From the NCBI RefSeq assembly GCF_003259175.1, contig NZ_QGOK01000020.1, positions 1-64,000 on the forward strand: 64,000 nucleotides of DNA. The letters are read 5' to 3'. Made by a program: the position numbers and the translations under genes. Of this stretch, positions 48,124 to 56,415 are shown piece after piece. Every line of letters begins with the position of its first letter. Within the stretch, counting starts at the first letter, position 1. The notes beneath the pieces were generated by a model. It was not told where the DNA came from, did no database searches, and worked only from the letters and a program-made list of their open reading frames with translations. The DNA comes from Marinomonas shanghaiensis. Lineage in GTDB: Bacteria > Pseudomonadota > Gammaproteobacteria > Pseudomonadales > Marinomonadaceae.

Positions 48124-49194
48124 CAACGATAACTCGGCAAAGGCCTGTGCTGAGACGATAAACGCCTCCACTCCTGCTTGTGGTGTTCTGAAAGAGGTAA
48201 CCAAACGAATTACGCCCTCTTCCCAACGACCACCATAAAAGGCAAAACCTTCTTTCAGCAAATACTCCGCCATGCCAGCAGGCAAGGTGCAAAACAACAT
48301 GTTGGCCTGAGCAGGCGTATTGATTTTCACACCAGGAACACGTCTCAGACCGTCTTGCAACAAAGTCATCATGGCATTAGCATGAGCCGCATTGGAACGC
48401 CACAAATCATCGGTCAAATACGCAATCATTTGTGATGACAACAAACGCATTTTCGAATGCAAATGCCCACCACGCTTACGACGATAACCCAACTCCTTCG
48501 CGACTTTTTCGCTGGAAATACCTTTCGCTTCTAGAGAGGACTTAAAAATTACAATGGCTTCAGCCGCCATCACGCCATTTTTTGTCGCGCCAAAAGATAC
48601 GATATCCACACCAGCCTTCCAGGTCATTTCCGCTGGCGTACAATCTAAAGCGAGCAAAGCATTAGCAAAACGTGCCCCATCCATGTGAACGGGCAAATTA
48701 ACGGATTTCGCCACATCGGTGATGGCTCGTATTTCTTCTAATGAATACACACTGCCCACTTCCGTGACTTGCGACAAGCTGATCACAGATGGCTGACAAG
48801 AATGCACATCACCAATTTTCTGATTCACTAACTTTTTTAACTGAGTTGGATCCATCTTAGCGTCTGCGCCACCAATACCGACAAAACGTGCCCCACTGGT
48901 ATAAAACTCTGGTGCTGTGCATTCATCATTTAACAAATGACTTTCTGAGTGACACAACACACTGCCCCAAGGTGGCGTTAAGGCACTGATGCTCAATACA
49001 TTCGCAGCCGTACCAGTGGACACCAAAAACACATCCACATCACACTCAAACAACTCCGACAACCTATGCGCGACTTGCGCTGTACCGTCATCATTTCCAT
49101 ACGGCATGGCATCACCTTGCGCGGCCTCCATCATGGCTTTGAAAACAGAATCCGATGCACCGGCAATATTGTCACTGGTAAACGCAACCTTCAT
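48106..49194 (-). CDS. Threonine aldolase-like PLP lyase
   Basis: A 362-residue fold-type I PLP enzyme of the low-specificity threonine aldolase family, which cleaves threonine or allo-threonine to glycine and acetaldehyde. Seen: MKVAFTSDNIAGASDSVFKAM at the start, VSTGTAANVLSISAL, HMDGARFANALLAL (PLP-binding Asp) and DIVSFGATKNGVMAAEAIV with the Schiff-base Lys in ATKNG. The ATG at 49194 has AAGGAG 8 bases upstream. Family is sure; it might also be a related beta-eliminating lyase. Confidence 0.9.
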   Translation of the reverse strand: MKVAFTSDNIAGASDSVFKAMMEAAQGDAMPYGNDDGTAQVAHRLSELFECDVDVFLVSTGTAANVLSISALTPPWGSVLCHSESHLLNDECTAPEFYTSGARFVGIGGADAKMDPTQLKKLVNQKIGDVHSCQPSVISLSQVTEVGSVYSLEEIRAITDVAKSVNLPVHMDGARFANALLALDCTPAEMTWKAGVDIVSFGATKNGVMAAEAIVIFKSSLEAKGISSEKVAKELGYRRKRGGHLHSKMRLLSSQMIAYLTDDLWRSNAAHANAMMTLLQDGLRRVPGVKINTPAQANMLFCTLPAGMAEYLLKEGFAFYGGRWEEGVIRLVTSFRTPQAGVEAFIVSAQAFAELSLSGTIA

Positions 49195-49378
49195 CAAACA
49201 ACTCCTTAAATCACATTATTTCAGATCAATGAAATACATCATGACAGTCTTTAAAAACGAGCGCTTGGATTTTTGTGCAGAATAAAAAACGAAACGACAC
49301 CTTCCTCCCCCCAAAGAGAAGAAGATGCCGTGAATTGACGACCGCGAAAGCAGAAAATAGAAAAGAAAGAACCGTTAT

Positions 49379-50518
49379 TTATTGTGCTTTTAACACCACA
49401 GTCGCTTGCAAACGACTTTGCCCAAAGCGCGACATCTTTTCAAACTCATCTCGCGCAATCGGCACAAACTGACAATCCAATGGGCTTGGTGGATCATCAG
49501 GTAATTTTTTATCATCGTCCAAATCTGGGTCATGCACCAAAATACAATGCTCGTCGTAACCAGACATCACCACCCAGTGCGGAGATTTTTTACCATCCAT
49601 ACGATATGTACTAATCAGGATAATCGCCAAAGCACCTTCATCGAACGCTTCGATTAATTGTGCCAACGGCATGGCGGTATAGTGCAAGGGCACCTTCTCC
49701 TCTTCGCACTGATTGACAAAATTTTCGTGTACACGAGTGATCACTGTTTTCTTGAGTTCATTGCGCACACTGTCTACAAACAAAGGACCTTCTTCGCTCA
49801 ACCAAACATCCGCCAACAAGCCGCGTTTTTTCGCAGCCAAAGCCAACCCCATAGGATGACAGCCACCGTGACCAGAGGTCATAAAAATTGTCGTCGCTTC
49901 GCGCCAAATCTCCAATTCATCGTTTGGCGTTGCCTGGTAATCTGGGTGCATCGAAGACAACACCATTTGCAAAGAAGCAGGACCGCAAGTAAATGGCGTA
50001 CCTTGAGCTAGCCAAGGCATCGCTCGTGTCGTTTGTTCATCACCCGCATGACGCAAACGCTTCTGCATACGAATGGCATCCGTTTGGTCTTCATAATAAG
50101 CATCATAATGACCAAACTCCTTGTAACCCATTTTTTGATACAAGGCGATGGCATTATGATTCACATCACTGACTTCCAAACGCAGCAGCATCTTGCCTTT
50201 TTTGACTGCTTTTTTCTCACAAGCTTGGATTAACAATTTACCAATCCCAAGGCCTCGTGCTTCTGGGGATACCGCAAGAGAATATAAGCGCGCTAAACGC
50301 GTTCCTTGGCGAAGATGCAACAAAGCGTAACCCAGTAACTCAACTTCCCCTCTCATAGCCACAAACAAAGCTGAGCCAGAGCTCGTAATAGCATGACGGA
50401 AACTACGACGGCTCAAACGATCCCCACTAAACGACTTACCCTCTAAAACAAGCAAAGCCTTTAAGTCATCTAAACTGGCCAAACGTATATAAATAGGTGC
50501 TGAAGTGCTGGTGCTCAT
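49379..50518 (-). CDS. GNAT acetyltransferase fused to a C39-type peptidase
   Basis: A 379-residue fusion. Residues about 8-155 form a RimI-like GNAT domain with the acetyl-CoA loop VSPEARGLGIGKLLI and NHNAIALYQKMGYKEFG. Residues about 165-379 form a C39-like papain-fold peptidase: catalytic Cys in GTPFTCGPASLQM (about 185), His in SPHWVVMSGYD and Asp in LVHDPD. C39 enzymes usually trim leader peptides at double-Gly sites, but here there is no ABC transporter domain. The gene diverges from a RimK-like ATP-grasp ligase; the two families are often neighbours. Substrate unknown; protein or peptide modification is likely. Confidence 0.9.
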   Translation of the reverse strand: MSTSTSAPIYIRLASLDDLKALLVLEGKSFSGDRLSRRSFRHAITSSGSALFVAMRGEVELLGYALLHLRQGTRLARLYSLAVSPEARGLGIGKLLIQACEKKAVKKGKMLLRLEVSDVNHNAIALYQKMGYKEFGHYDAYYEDQTDAIRMQKRLRHAGDEQTTRAMPWLAQGTPFTCGPASLQMVLSSMHPDYQATPNDELEIWREATTIFMTSGHGGCHPMGLALAAKKRGLLADVWLSEEGPLFVDSVRNELKKTVITRVHENFVNQCEEEKVPLHYTAMPLAQLIEAFDEGALAIILISTYRMDGKKSPHWVVMSGYDEHCILVHDPDLDDDKKLPDDPPSPLDCQFVPIARDEFEKMSRFGQSRLQATVVLKAQ

Positions 50519-50834
50519 TACATCGCCTCAAAAGGGCAGAAAGCCATTAGAATCGTCCACTGGTTAGCGGTTAAATCCATGCAAAGTACAGCAAGGAACC
50601 CAGAGAATAGAGAAATTTTCGCGCATTCTAGGGCGAAATCTATTTAAAAGATAGCAAAAGATAGACCAAATTTTCAGTAAAAAGACTTTTTATTTTTTTA
50701 TATTAGTCTATTGTTAATACAGGAAAACAAGCGCACTATCCGCACAAAATCAGGGTGTCTAAAAGCACCAAAGCGCCTCAATAGTAGGCGAATAAGCGCG
50801 CTAACGCGCTATTTTATAAGGAAAAATAAAGCCA
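50519..50834. other. Divergent promoter region between the GNAT-C39 and RimK-like genes
   Basis: A 316-base gap, AT-rich in the middle (50650-50720), holding the promoters of both genes. A small GC-rich hairpin AGCGCG-CTAA-CGCGCT (50795-50810) lies in the leader of the RimK-like gene, 24 bases before the ATG and close to its RBS. It may influence translation. Confidence 0.55.
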
Positions 50835-52316
50835 ATGTCACAGACGTACATTGTTGTTGATCAAGCCAAAGATTGGTCAGCCTTTTTACCCAGCGACCGC
50901 GTCATTACCTTTACTCAGTACCTCAACTTGGCTGCAACAAAAAGCCAAGGCCGCACTCGAATCATCAATCTTTGTAAAAACAGCAAATACTTATCAGACG
51001 GCTACTACTGCTCTTTATTAGCAGAAAGCCGTGGTCATCACGTTATGCCATCTGTGCGCGTACTGAATGACCTAAGCAAAAAAGATCTTTATGAGCTTGA
51101 GATCTCACAGTGGCTGCCATTGCTAGCCAAAAAACTCGCGAAACCAGAAGCGCCTATGGAAATGAAATTCCACTGTGTTTTTGGTAAAACCGTTCATCCA
51201 GAGATGAAAGAGTTTGCCCGCAAATTATTCGAAAGCTTCCCAAGCCCCGTGCTCGAAGTGACCTTAAAATTCCGCAAAGAGTGGCAAGTCACCGCCCTAT
51301 TCTCTACGTCACAGAGCAAACTAACCGACGCAGAAGAAACACTCTTCGCAGAGTCACTCGAAGCGTTCAGCAACAAAGTATGGAGCAAAGGCCGCATCCA
51401 ACGTGCCGCTAAATTTGATATGGCTATTTTGGTCAACCCTGAAGAAGCCATGCCACCCAGCGACGACCAGGCTATTAAAAAGTTTATCCAAGCGGGCAAG
51501 CAACTTGGCATTCATGTCGACCTTATTGGCCCGAAAGACATCATGCGTCTACCGGAATACGATGGCTTGTTTATTCGTGAAACTACGAACATTGACCACC
51601 ATACCTATCGCTTTGCGAAAAAGGCCGAAGGCTTGGGTTTGGTCGTAATGGACGATCCACAATCCATCATGCGCTGTACCAATAAAGTCTACTTAGCCGA
51701 TTTGTTTAACACCCACAAAGTGCCTTGCCCAAAAACACGTATCGTTCATAAAGGTGAAAGCAACGTAGAAGACGCATTAGAAGCCGTAATCAGCTACCCG
51801 ATGGTCGTAAAAATACCTGACGGCGCATTTTCTAAAGGCGTGATTAAAGCAGAAAATCGCGACGCTTTAACCGAGAGCCTAAATACTCTGTTTAAAAAAT
51901 CGTCTTTGCTATTGGTACAAGAGTATCTGTACACGGAATTTGACTGGCGTATCGGCATATTGAACAACAAACCGATTTTTGCCTGCCGTTACTATATGGT
52001 GAAAAATCACTGGCAAATCTACCAACACACAGGCAGTAAAAGCCAAAGTGGTGGCTTTGATACCTTGCCTACCTTTGAAGTGCCACGCCGTGTATTACAA
52101 GCCGCGATTGCCGCCACCAAACCAATTGGTGAAGGCTTATATGGCGTAGACGTAAAAGAAATCAACGGACGAGGCTACGTTATAGAAGTCAACGATAACC
52201 CAAGCATCGACCGTGGCGTAGAAGACAAATACATAGGTGACGAACTCTACATGCAAATCATGTCGGAATTCTTACGCCGCATGCAGGTCAAGCGTGGTGA
52301 CCAACCCACTTACTAG
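50835..52316 (+). CDS. RimK-like ATP-grasp ligase with N-terminal RLAN-type domain
   Basis: A 493-residue protein. The N-terminal part (about 1-190) is the extra domain found in long RimK-family proteins. The ATP-grasp ligase (about 210-480) shows NKVYLADLFNTHKVPCPKT, the ATP-binding YPMVVKIPDGAFSKGV, LLVQEYLYTEFDWRIGILN, and the Mg-binding VKEINGRGYVIEVNDNPSIDRGVEDK. RimK-type enzymes add amino acids to protein or peptide C-termini or side chains using ATP. It is divergent from the GNAT-C39 fusion, so the two may act on one substrate. It is not ordinary RimK, which is about 300 residues. Confidence 0.92.
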   Translation: MSQTYIVVDQAKDWSAFLPSDRVITFTQYLNLAATKSQGRTRIINLCKNSKYLSDGYYCSLLAESRGHHVMPSVRVLNDLSKKDLYELEISQWLPLLAKKLAKPEAPMEMKFHCVFGKTVHPEMKEFARKLFESFPSPVLEVTLKFRKEWQVTALFSTSQSKLTDAEETLFAESLEAFSNKVWSKGRIQRAAKFDMAILVNPEEAMPPSDDQAIKKFIQAGKQLGIHVDLIGPKDIMRLPEYDGLFIRETTNIDHHTYRFAKKAEGLGLVVMDDPQSIMRCTNKVYLADLFNTHKVPCPKTRIVHKGESNVEDALEAVISYPMVVKIPDGAFSKGVIKAENRDALTESLNTLFKKSSLLLVQEYLYTEFDWRIGILNNKPIFACRYYMVKNHWQIYQHTGSKSQSGGFDTLPTFEVPRRVLQAAIAATKPIGEGLYGVDVKEINGRGYVIEVNDNPSIDRGVEDKYIGDELYMQIMSEFLRRMQVKRGDQPTY

Positions 52317-52323
52317 AAAAACC

Positions 52324-52350
52324 AAAAGGTGACTCGCAGTCGCCTTTTTT
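52324..52350 (+). terminator. Intrinsic terminator after the RimK-like gene
   Basis: AAGGTGACT and AGTCGCCTT (52326-52345) pair around a CGC loop, followed by a T-run. Confidence 0.88.
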
Positions 52351-52520
52351 GTTTAGTCCCTTCCCCTTATGTCTTCCAAGGGGAGGGGTTATTCTCTTCT
52401 TTGGAAACCATTCAGCCGAAAAAAGCAGGAGAAATCCAATTCGTTCAATAACTCGTCTTCCCAGACCTATATACAAATTACACTATCCATTACTGAATAA
52501 TGTCTGTTTTAAAACCTCGA

Positions 52521-52952
52521 TTACTTATACAACATCTCACCACGCATCGGCGCAAGCACCTTCAATACTCGATTTTGCTGAGCATAAGTTAAACCCGCTT
52601 TTTTCATTGCATTAACCAATAAATCAACGGTCAAATTAAAGTCAGTTTCAGTAATCTTCTGTCCCTGATGGACTTTCAGCATGGTATCGCCAGTGTAAGT
52701 ACAGGGGCCTCCCGTATCGACACACAAATGCTCGATGAATTTCTCTCGAAAGCGTGTGATATTGGTTTTTTCAAAATAACGATAGATGTCTTTATTAAAG
52801 CTAATTTCGTCAATGAAATTATCGGTAATGGCTTCGATGGTTGGCTGTCCACCTATTTCATCGTATAAACTGATCGGCGTTTTCGTTGGTGTCGCGCAAG
52901 CAACCAGCAATACACTCATCATCAGAAGTGCGGTTTTTAGATGGTTTACCAT
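52521..52952 (-). CDS. Truncated (group I) hemoglobin, predicted lipoprotein
   Basis: A 143-residue protein. Residues 1-19 are a lipoprotein signal with lipobox LVAC (Cys19); the globin follows (about 28-143) with SLYDEIGGQPTIEAITDNF, FFEKT-like YRYFEKTN, and the proximal His in MLKVHQGQKITE (about 95). Group I truncated globins bind O2 or NO. Being exported and lipid-anchored is unusual compared with cytoplasmic members. The start overlaps the DUF3034 stop by 7 bases (ATGGTAA). A role in periplasmic NO or oxygen chemistry is inferred. Confidence 0.9.
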   Translation of the reverse strand: MVNHLKTALLMMSVLLVACATPTKTPISLYDEIGGQPTIEAITDNFIDEISFNKDIYRYFEKTNITRFREKFIEHLCVDTGGPCTYTGDTMLKVHQGQKITETDFNLTVDLLVNAMKKAGLTYAQQNRVLKVLAPMRGEMLYK

Positions 52953-53818
52953 AAATACCCCGTCATAGATAAATAAACGCCTTTTTGATTTTTCTGCGTA
53001 GCAACCGTACCCAAATCCGCATAAGCCGCCGTGAAGTTAACATTTTTGTTGGGCATGTAACTGACAAATACATCTTTCCAATCGTCTTCTTCAACACTAG
53101 AAAGGTTACTTGGTTTTTGGCGATACTCCATGCCCACGACCCAATTAGGTGAAAGCAATAAACCGATACTGCCTTCCATCATCACTTGGTAACCGCTGTT
53201 ATCAGGCCCACCGTAGCCCAACAACCCCATTTCATTTGCTTTGGTAGCACGAGCAGTCAAGTTCCAAACAAGGTTGTAACCCGCAACGGCCCCTAAATGC
53301 ACCTTAGTCGCGGCAACATAAAAGTCCGTACCGCTGTCGTCTTTTGCTCCAAGATAAGAAGCAACGAAGTCGTTATCTAATTGCTTATGTTGCAAGCCGA
53401 CACTGACCTGAGGGTAAAGAGAATAAACCGCATCACCATATAGACGCACTTTGACACCGATAACATCTTGCTTAATCTCTTCTGAATCAAGACTAAGCCC
53501 TGTCACTAAAGATGCTGGTAGAACAAAAGTTTGCTGGGTATAACTCAATTCAACTCTGTCATACAAACTCGTCGCCACGCCCATCGACGTCAGTCGATAA
53601 TCCGTCACATTAACATCCGTGATAAATAACGACGCTGCTGTTTCATCACGACTATCGTATCCAGCAAGCGTTGCCCAAGGCACAAGGCCACCACCACCGC
53701 TGCCTTCTAATTGCGAAAGCCCTGCAGTAGCAAGCAACTTACCCTCTGCTGCCATAATAGGAGTAGCACACAAAAAAATGCCACCTACCATCACTGTTTT
53801 AATGTGTTTTCCGCGCAT
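52946..53818 (-). CDS. DUF3034 family outer-membrane-type protein
   Basis: A 290-residue exported protein (signal peptide to about residue 23, PIMAAEG). The mature part is rich in alternating hydrophobic and polar residues and aromatic ends (final YLSMTGYLW), which suggests a beta-barrel. The start GKLLATAGLSQLEGSGGGGLVPWATLAGY and DRVELSYTQQTF are family features. DUF3034 has no known function. It lies in the middle of a three-gene operon with a cupredoxin and a lipoprotein globin. Confidence 0.85.
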   Translation of the reverse strand: MRGKHIKTVMVGGIFLCATPIMAAEGKLLATAGLSQLEGSGGGGLVPWATLAGYDSRDETAASLFITDVNVTDYRLTSMGVATSLYDRVELSYTQQTFVLPASLVTGLSLDSEEIKQDVIGVKVRLYGDAVYSLYPQVSVGLQHKQLDNDFVASYLGAKDDSGTDFYVAATKVHLGAVAGYNLVWNLTARATKANEMGLLGYGGPDNSGYQVMMEGSIGLLLSPNWVVGMEYRQKPSNLSSVEEDDWKDVFVSYMPNKNVNFTAAYADLGTVATQKNQKGVYLSMTGYLW

Positions 53819-53863
53819 TTATTCCTACTTTTATATCGAGAAAGTGTAGACAAAAACGTCGTT

Positions 53864-54487
53864 TTACCATTTTTTCTTGCCAAACCCTTTATGCGAACTA
53901 TGGTCTGTTACCTCAATGGGCGGCAGTAGCTCTAATGTTACGGTTTGCTCTATGTCGCTCGTAATATCAATAGACTCCAGTGCATTCACACCATCAATCG
54001 ACCTTTCAGTCCACAACGACACCTTATCACCTTGTTTTACTGGCAAACGAACTTGGCCATTTTTATCCGTTTTCAAGGTAAGCGTATTATCCGCCACGAT
54101 AATGTAGCCAATCATGTCATCGTGTATGTTGCAACCGAGCACAACAAGACCGGGGTTATCAAACAAAATTGGGGCAACGTCAGTACCCTTATATAACTTA
54201 ATTTCAAAGGTCTTAGGCTCTGAAAAACTGTAAACGTGATGACGAATATCATCACTGTTAGGAAAACTAACATATTGGCCTTTTTGCACCACAATCACGC
54301 GTGGTACGAAGGATTCATCAACCTGATCCATAACAGCGACCGAGCTCGGTGTGCCCACAACGTTTTTGGAAACCGTCACCACCGCGTCTGCAACAGGCAG
54401 ATTATCTTGATCAACAATACTCAAGGTCATATCAGCCCAAGCACTGGGCAAAAAACAGCAAAACAGCAACACAAGTAGGTAACGCAT
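53864..54487 (-). CDS. Periplasmic cupredoxin-like protein ('methylamine utilization protein' type)
   Basis: A 207-residue protein with a signal peptide (MRYLLVLLFCCFLPSAWA). A plastocyanin-like fold is suggested by the copper-ligand set: His in DIRHHVYSFSEPK (about 83), Cys in VLGCNIHDDM (about 119), the following His and Met. A C-terminal carboxypeptidase-regulatory-like segment (about 130-190) follows. Databases often call it methylamine utilization protein, but no mau genes are here. It is the first gene of an operon with DUF3034 and the globin; periplasmic electron transfer or copper binding is likely. Confidence 0.83.
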   Translation of the reverse strand: MRYLLVLLFCCFLPSAWADMTLSIVDQDNLPVADAVVTVSKNVVGTPSSVAVMDQVDESFVPRVIVVQKGQYVSFPNSDDIRHHVYSFSEPKTFEIKLYKGTDVAPILFDNPGLVVLGCNIHDDMIGYIIVADNTLTLKTDKNGQVRLPVKQGDKVSLWTERSIDGVNALESIDITSDIEQTVTLELLPPIEVTDHSSHKGFGKKKW

Positions 54488-54625
54488 TTTTTTCCCTTAG
54501 GGCCATCGCCTTTGAGTTTATTCGTTTAGCTCTTACTATTTTTATCTTAAAGTATTTAGCAGATCATTATACTTTCTGTAATATTATTCACTATTCAAGT
54601 AAAAGTGGCTTACAAGGAACAAAAG

Positions 54626-55354
54626 ATGCGTGATCTAATAGAAGTAATCACCTACCAAGATACCGCTCATGCTCATGCGCATCATCACACACAAATAGTG
54701 CTACCGCTTTCAGGCCGACTCGTCCTCGATGTTGATAATCAACAACAAGCGGTTGAATTCGGCCAAGCCTGTCTTATCTCAACACATCTTGCTCACACTC
54801 ACCTAGCCCGAGAAAACAACCAGTGCTTGGTGTTAAATGCTCTACCAATTTGGGACCACCAGCTTGAAAGCGCATCGGTTTTTGTCAAACTAAGCGATCA
54901 AGCTCAAGCCTACCTGCCTTTTTTATCCAGCTTAACTGGCGAAACCAACCCACTTAAAACACATCAGGCGCTTAACTTGCTGGAACACTTATTGCCCATC
55001 CCGCAAGAAAAAATCGTCCAAGCCGACGCGCGTTTAGCCAAAGCAAAACAACGACTCGACCACGCCTTTCAAGAATCATGGAGTTTGGCCGAACTGGCCT
55101 CAGAAGTGCATTTAAGTCCCAGCCAACTCAGCGTTTTGTTCAAACGCCATCTTGGCATGACACCCAAGCAATACCTTCAGCAGCGCCGCCTGACAGAGGC
55201 CAAACGATGGCTAACCTCAAGTAATAGAAGCTTAGACTATATTGCGCAGAAAGTGGGAATAAACGACGCCAGCAGCCTTGTTCGCCTGTTTACAAAACAC
55301 TTCAACACCACACCAGGACACATAAGAAAAAGCCACCAAGACGAGAAACACTAA
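54626..55354 (+). CDS. AraC family transcriptional regulator (cupin sensor)
   Basis: A 242-residue regulator with an N-terminal His-rich cupin (AHAHAHHHTQIVLPLSGRLVLDVD, about 14-37) and a C-terminal AraC domain (about 140-238) with LSPSQLSVLFKRHLGMTPKQYLQQRR. The ATG at 54626 has AAGGA 8 bases upstream; the GTG at 54605 is not supported. It diverges from the cupredoxin operon and converges, with 4 bases overlap, on the binding-protein gene of the two-component operon. Confidence 0.9.
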   Translation: MRDLIEVITYQDTAHAHAHHHTQIVLPLSGRLVLDVDNQQQAVEFGQACLISTHLAHTHLARENNQCLVLNALPIWDHQLESASVFVKLSDQAQAYLPFLSSLTGETNPLKTHQALNLLEHLLPIPQEKIVQADARLAKAKQRLDHAFQESWSLAELASEVHLSPSQLSVLFKRHLGMTPKQYLQQRRLTEAKRWLTSSNRSLDYIAQKVGINDASSLVRLFTKHFNTTPGHIRKSHQDEKH

Positions 55355-56415
55355 TCTTCTGAGCTGATTTCCAGCGCCATTTCCCAGTTGCGAATAAAAC
55401 GTTTTTGCTTAGCGTAGTCCCGCCCTACCAACAACTGCTGATCTAGCTCGATCACCCCTGTTGGCCCAGGGGCACTCACCACGTATGGGTCATTCGCATT
55501 ATTCATATCCGGACGAATGGGGAATAATAAACCTTGGTTCTGCATCATTTTTTGGGCTTGATCAGATAAAAGAAAATCTAAAAAAACACCCGCGTCGGCT
55601 GCATTAGGCGCGCCTTTTGGAATCAAAGCCGCACGCATCAGCATCAATGTATAGTCTTTTGGAAGAATCATTTTTAATCGGCTATCGTCACGCGCGCGTT
55701 GTGACGCGTACGAACCAAGCAAGTTATAACCCAGTACCAATTTACCGGAAGCCACATCGTCAATAATATCGTGTGTACAACAGTAAGTTTGCACATCATG
55801 ACTGCCAAACGCTTCCAACAATCGCCCCCAGGTCACATCCGCCTGACGAGCATCTTGACTGGCCAGCAAATAACCTACGCCACTCTCACGAATATCGTAA
55901 GTACCGATTCGTTTCGTCATGGTTTTTTCATTTTGTCGAATCGTCTGCAAGAGTGATTGTCTATCGTCAGGCAAATCGCCAGGAAAAGCCTCCTTGTTGA
56001 CCAGCATCACAATCGGCTCAATCGAAAAAGCGAACAACTGATTACGCCACTTAAAATTATCCGGCAAATTATCTGTAAAATCAGACTGATAAGTCTGCGC
56101 ATAACCGTCATTGACCAGTTTCAAATGCAGATCCATGGCACTACTAATCGCCAAACTCGCAACAGGATGCTTCTGTTCTTGAATGATTAAGTAATACAAC
56201 TCCAGCGTATTCACATCACGATACACCACTCGCACATCTGGATGAAGCGCAACAAAAGCCTTCAAAATAGGCTCAAACGAGGCCAAATCCATCGCAGAAT
56301 CAATTGCCAAGACCCTTGGCGCGTTCGCATTCCCAAACCATACAGGCTCAGCCGCCCAGAGCTTAAAAGGCATCATGGATAAGGCAGAAAAAAGAAAAAC
56401 TACAGCGGATCTCAT
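55351..56415 (-). CDS. Periplasmic binding protein, probable co-sensor of the two-component system
   Basis: A 354-residue extracellular solute-binding protein of the iron/phosphoglycerate type (AfuA/PgtC-like). Signal peptide to about residue 21 (FKLWAAEPV). Features include MDLASFEPILKAFVALHPDVRVVYRDVNTLELYY and FLDFLLSDQAQKMMQNQGLLFPIR. The ATG overlaps the kinase TGA (ATGA). No ABC permease or ATPase accompanies it. Encoded as third gene after response regulator and kinase, it more likely presents the ligand to the kinase sensor than serves transport, by analogy with PgtC. This role is inferred. Confidence 0.85.
   Translation of the reverse strand: MRSAVVFLFSALSMMPFKLWAAEPVWFGNANAPRVLAIDSAMDLASFEPILKAFVALHPDVRVVYRDVNTLELYYLIIQEQKHPVASLAISSAMDLHLKLVNDGYAQTYQSDFTDNLPDNFKWRNQLFAFSIEPIVMLVNKEAFPGDLPDDRQSLLQTIRQNEKTMTKRIGTYDIRESGVGYLLASQDARQADVTWGRLLEAFGSHDVQTYCCTHDIIDDVASGKLVLGYNLLGSYASQRARDDSRLKMILPKDYTLMLMRAALIPKGAPNAADAGVFLDFLLSDQAQKMMQNQGLLFPIRPDMNNANDPYVVSAPGPTGVIELDQQLLVGRDYAKQKRFIRNWEMALEISSED

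Noticed and set aside
53864..54487. Methylamine utilization function
   Set aside because: No methylamine dehydrogenase or mau accessory genes are present; only the cupredoxin-like fold is supported.
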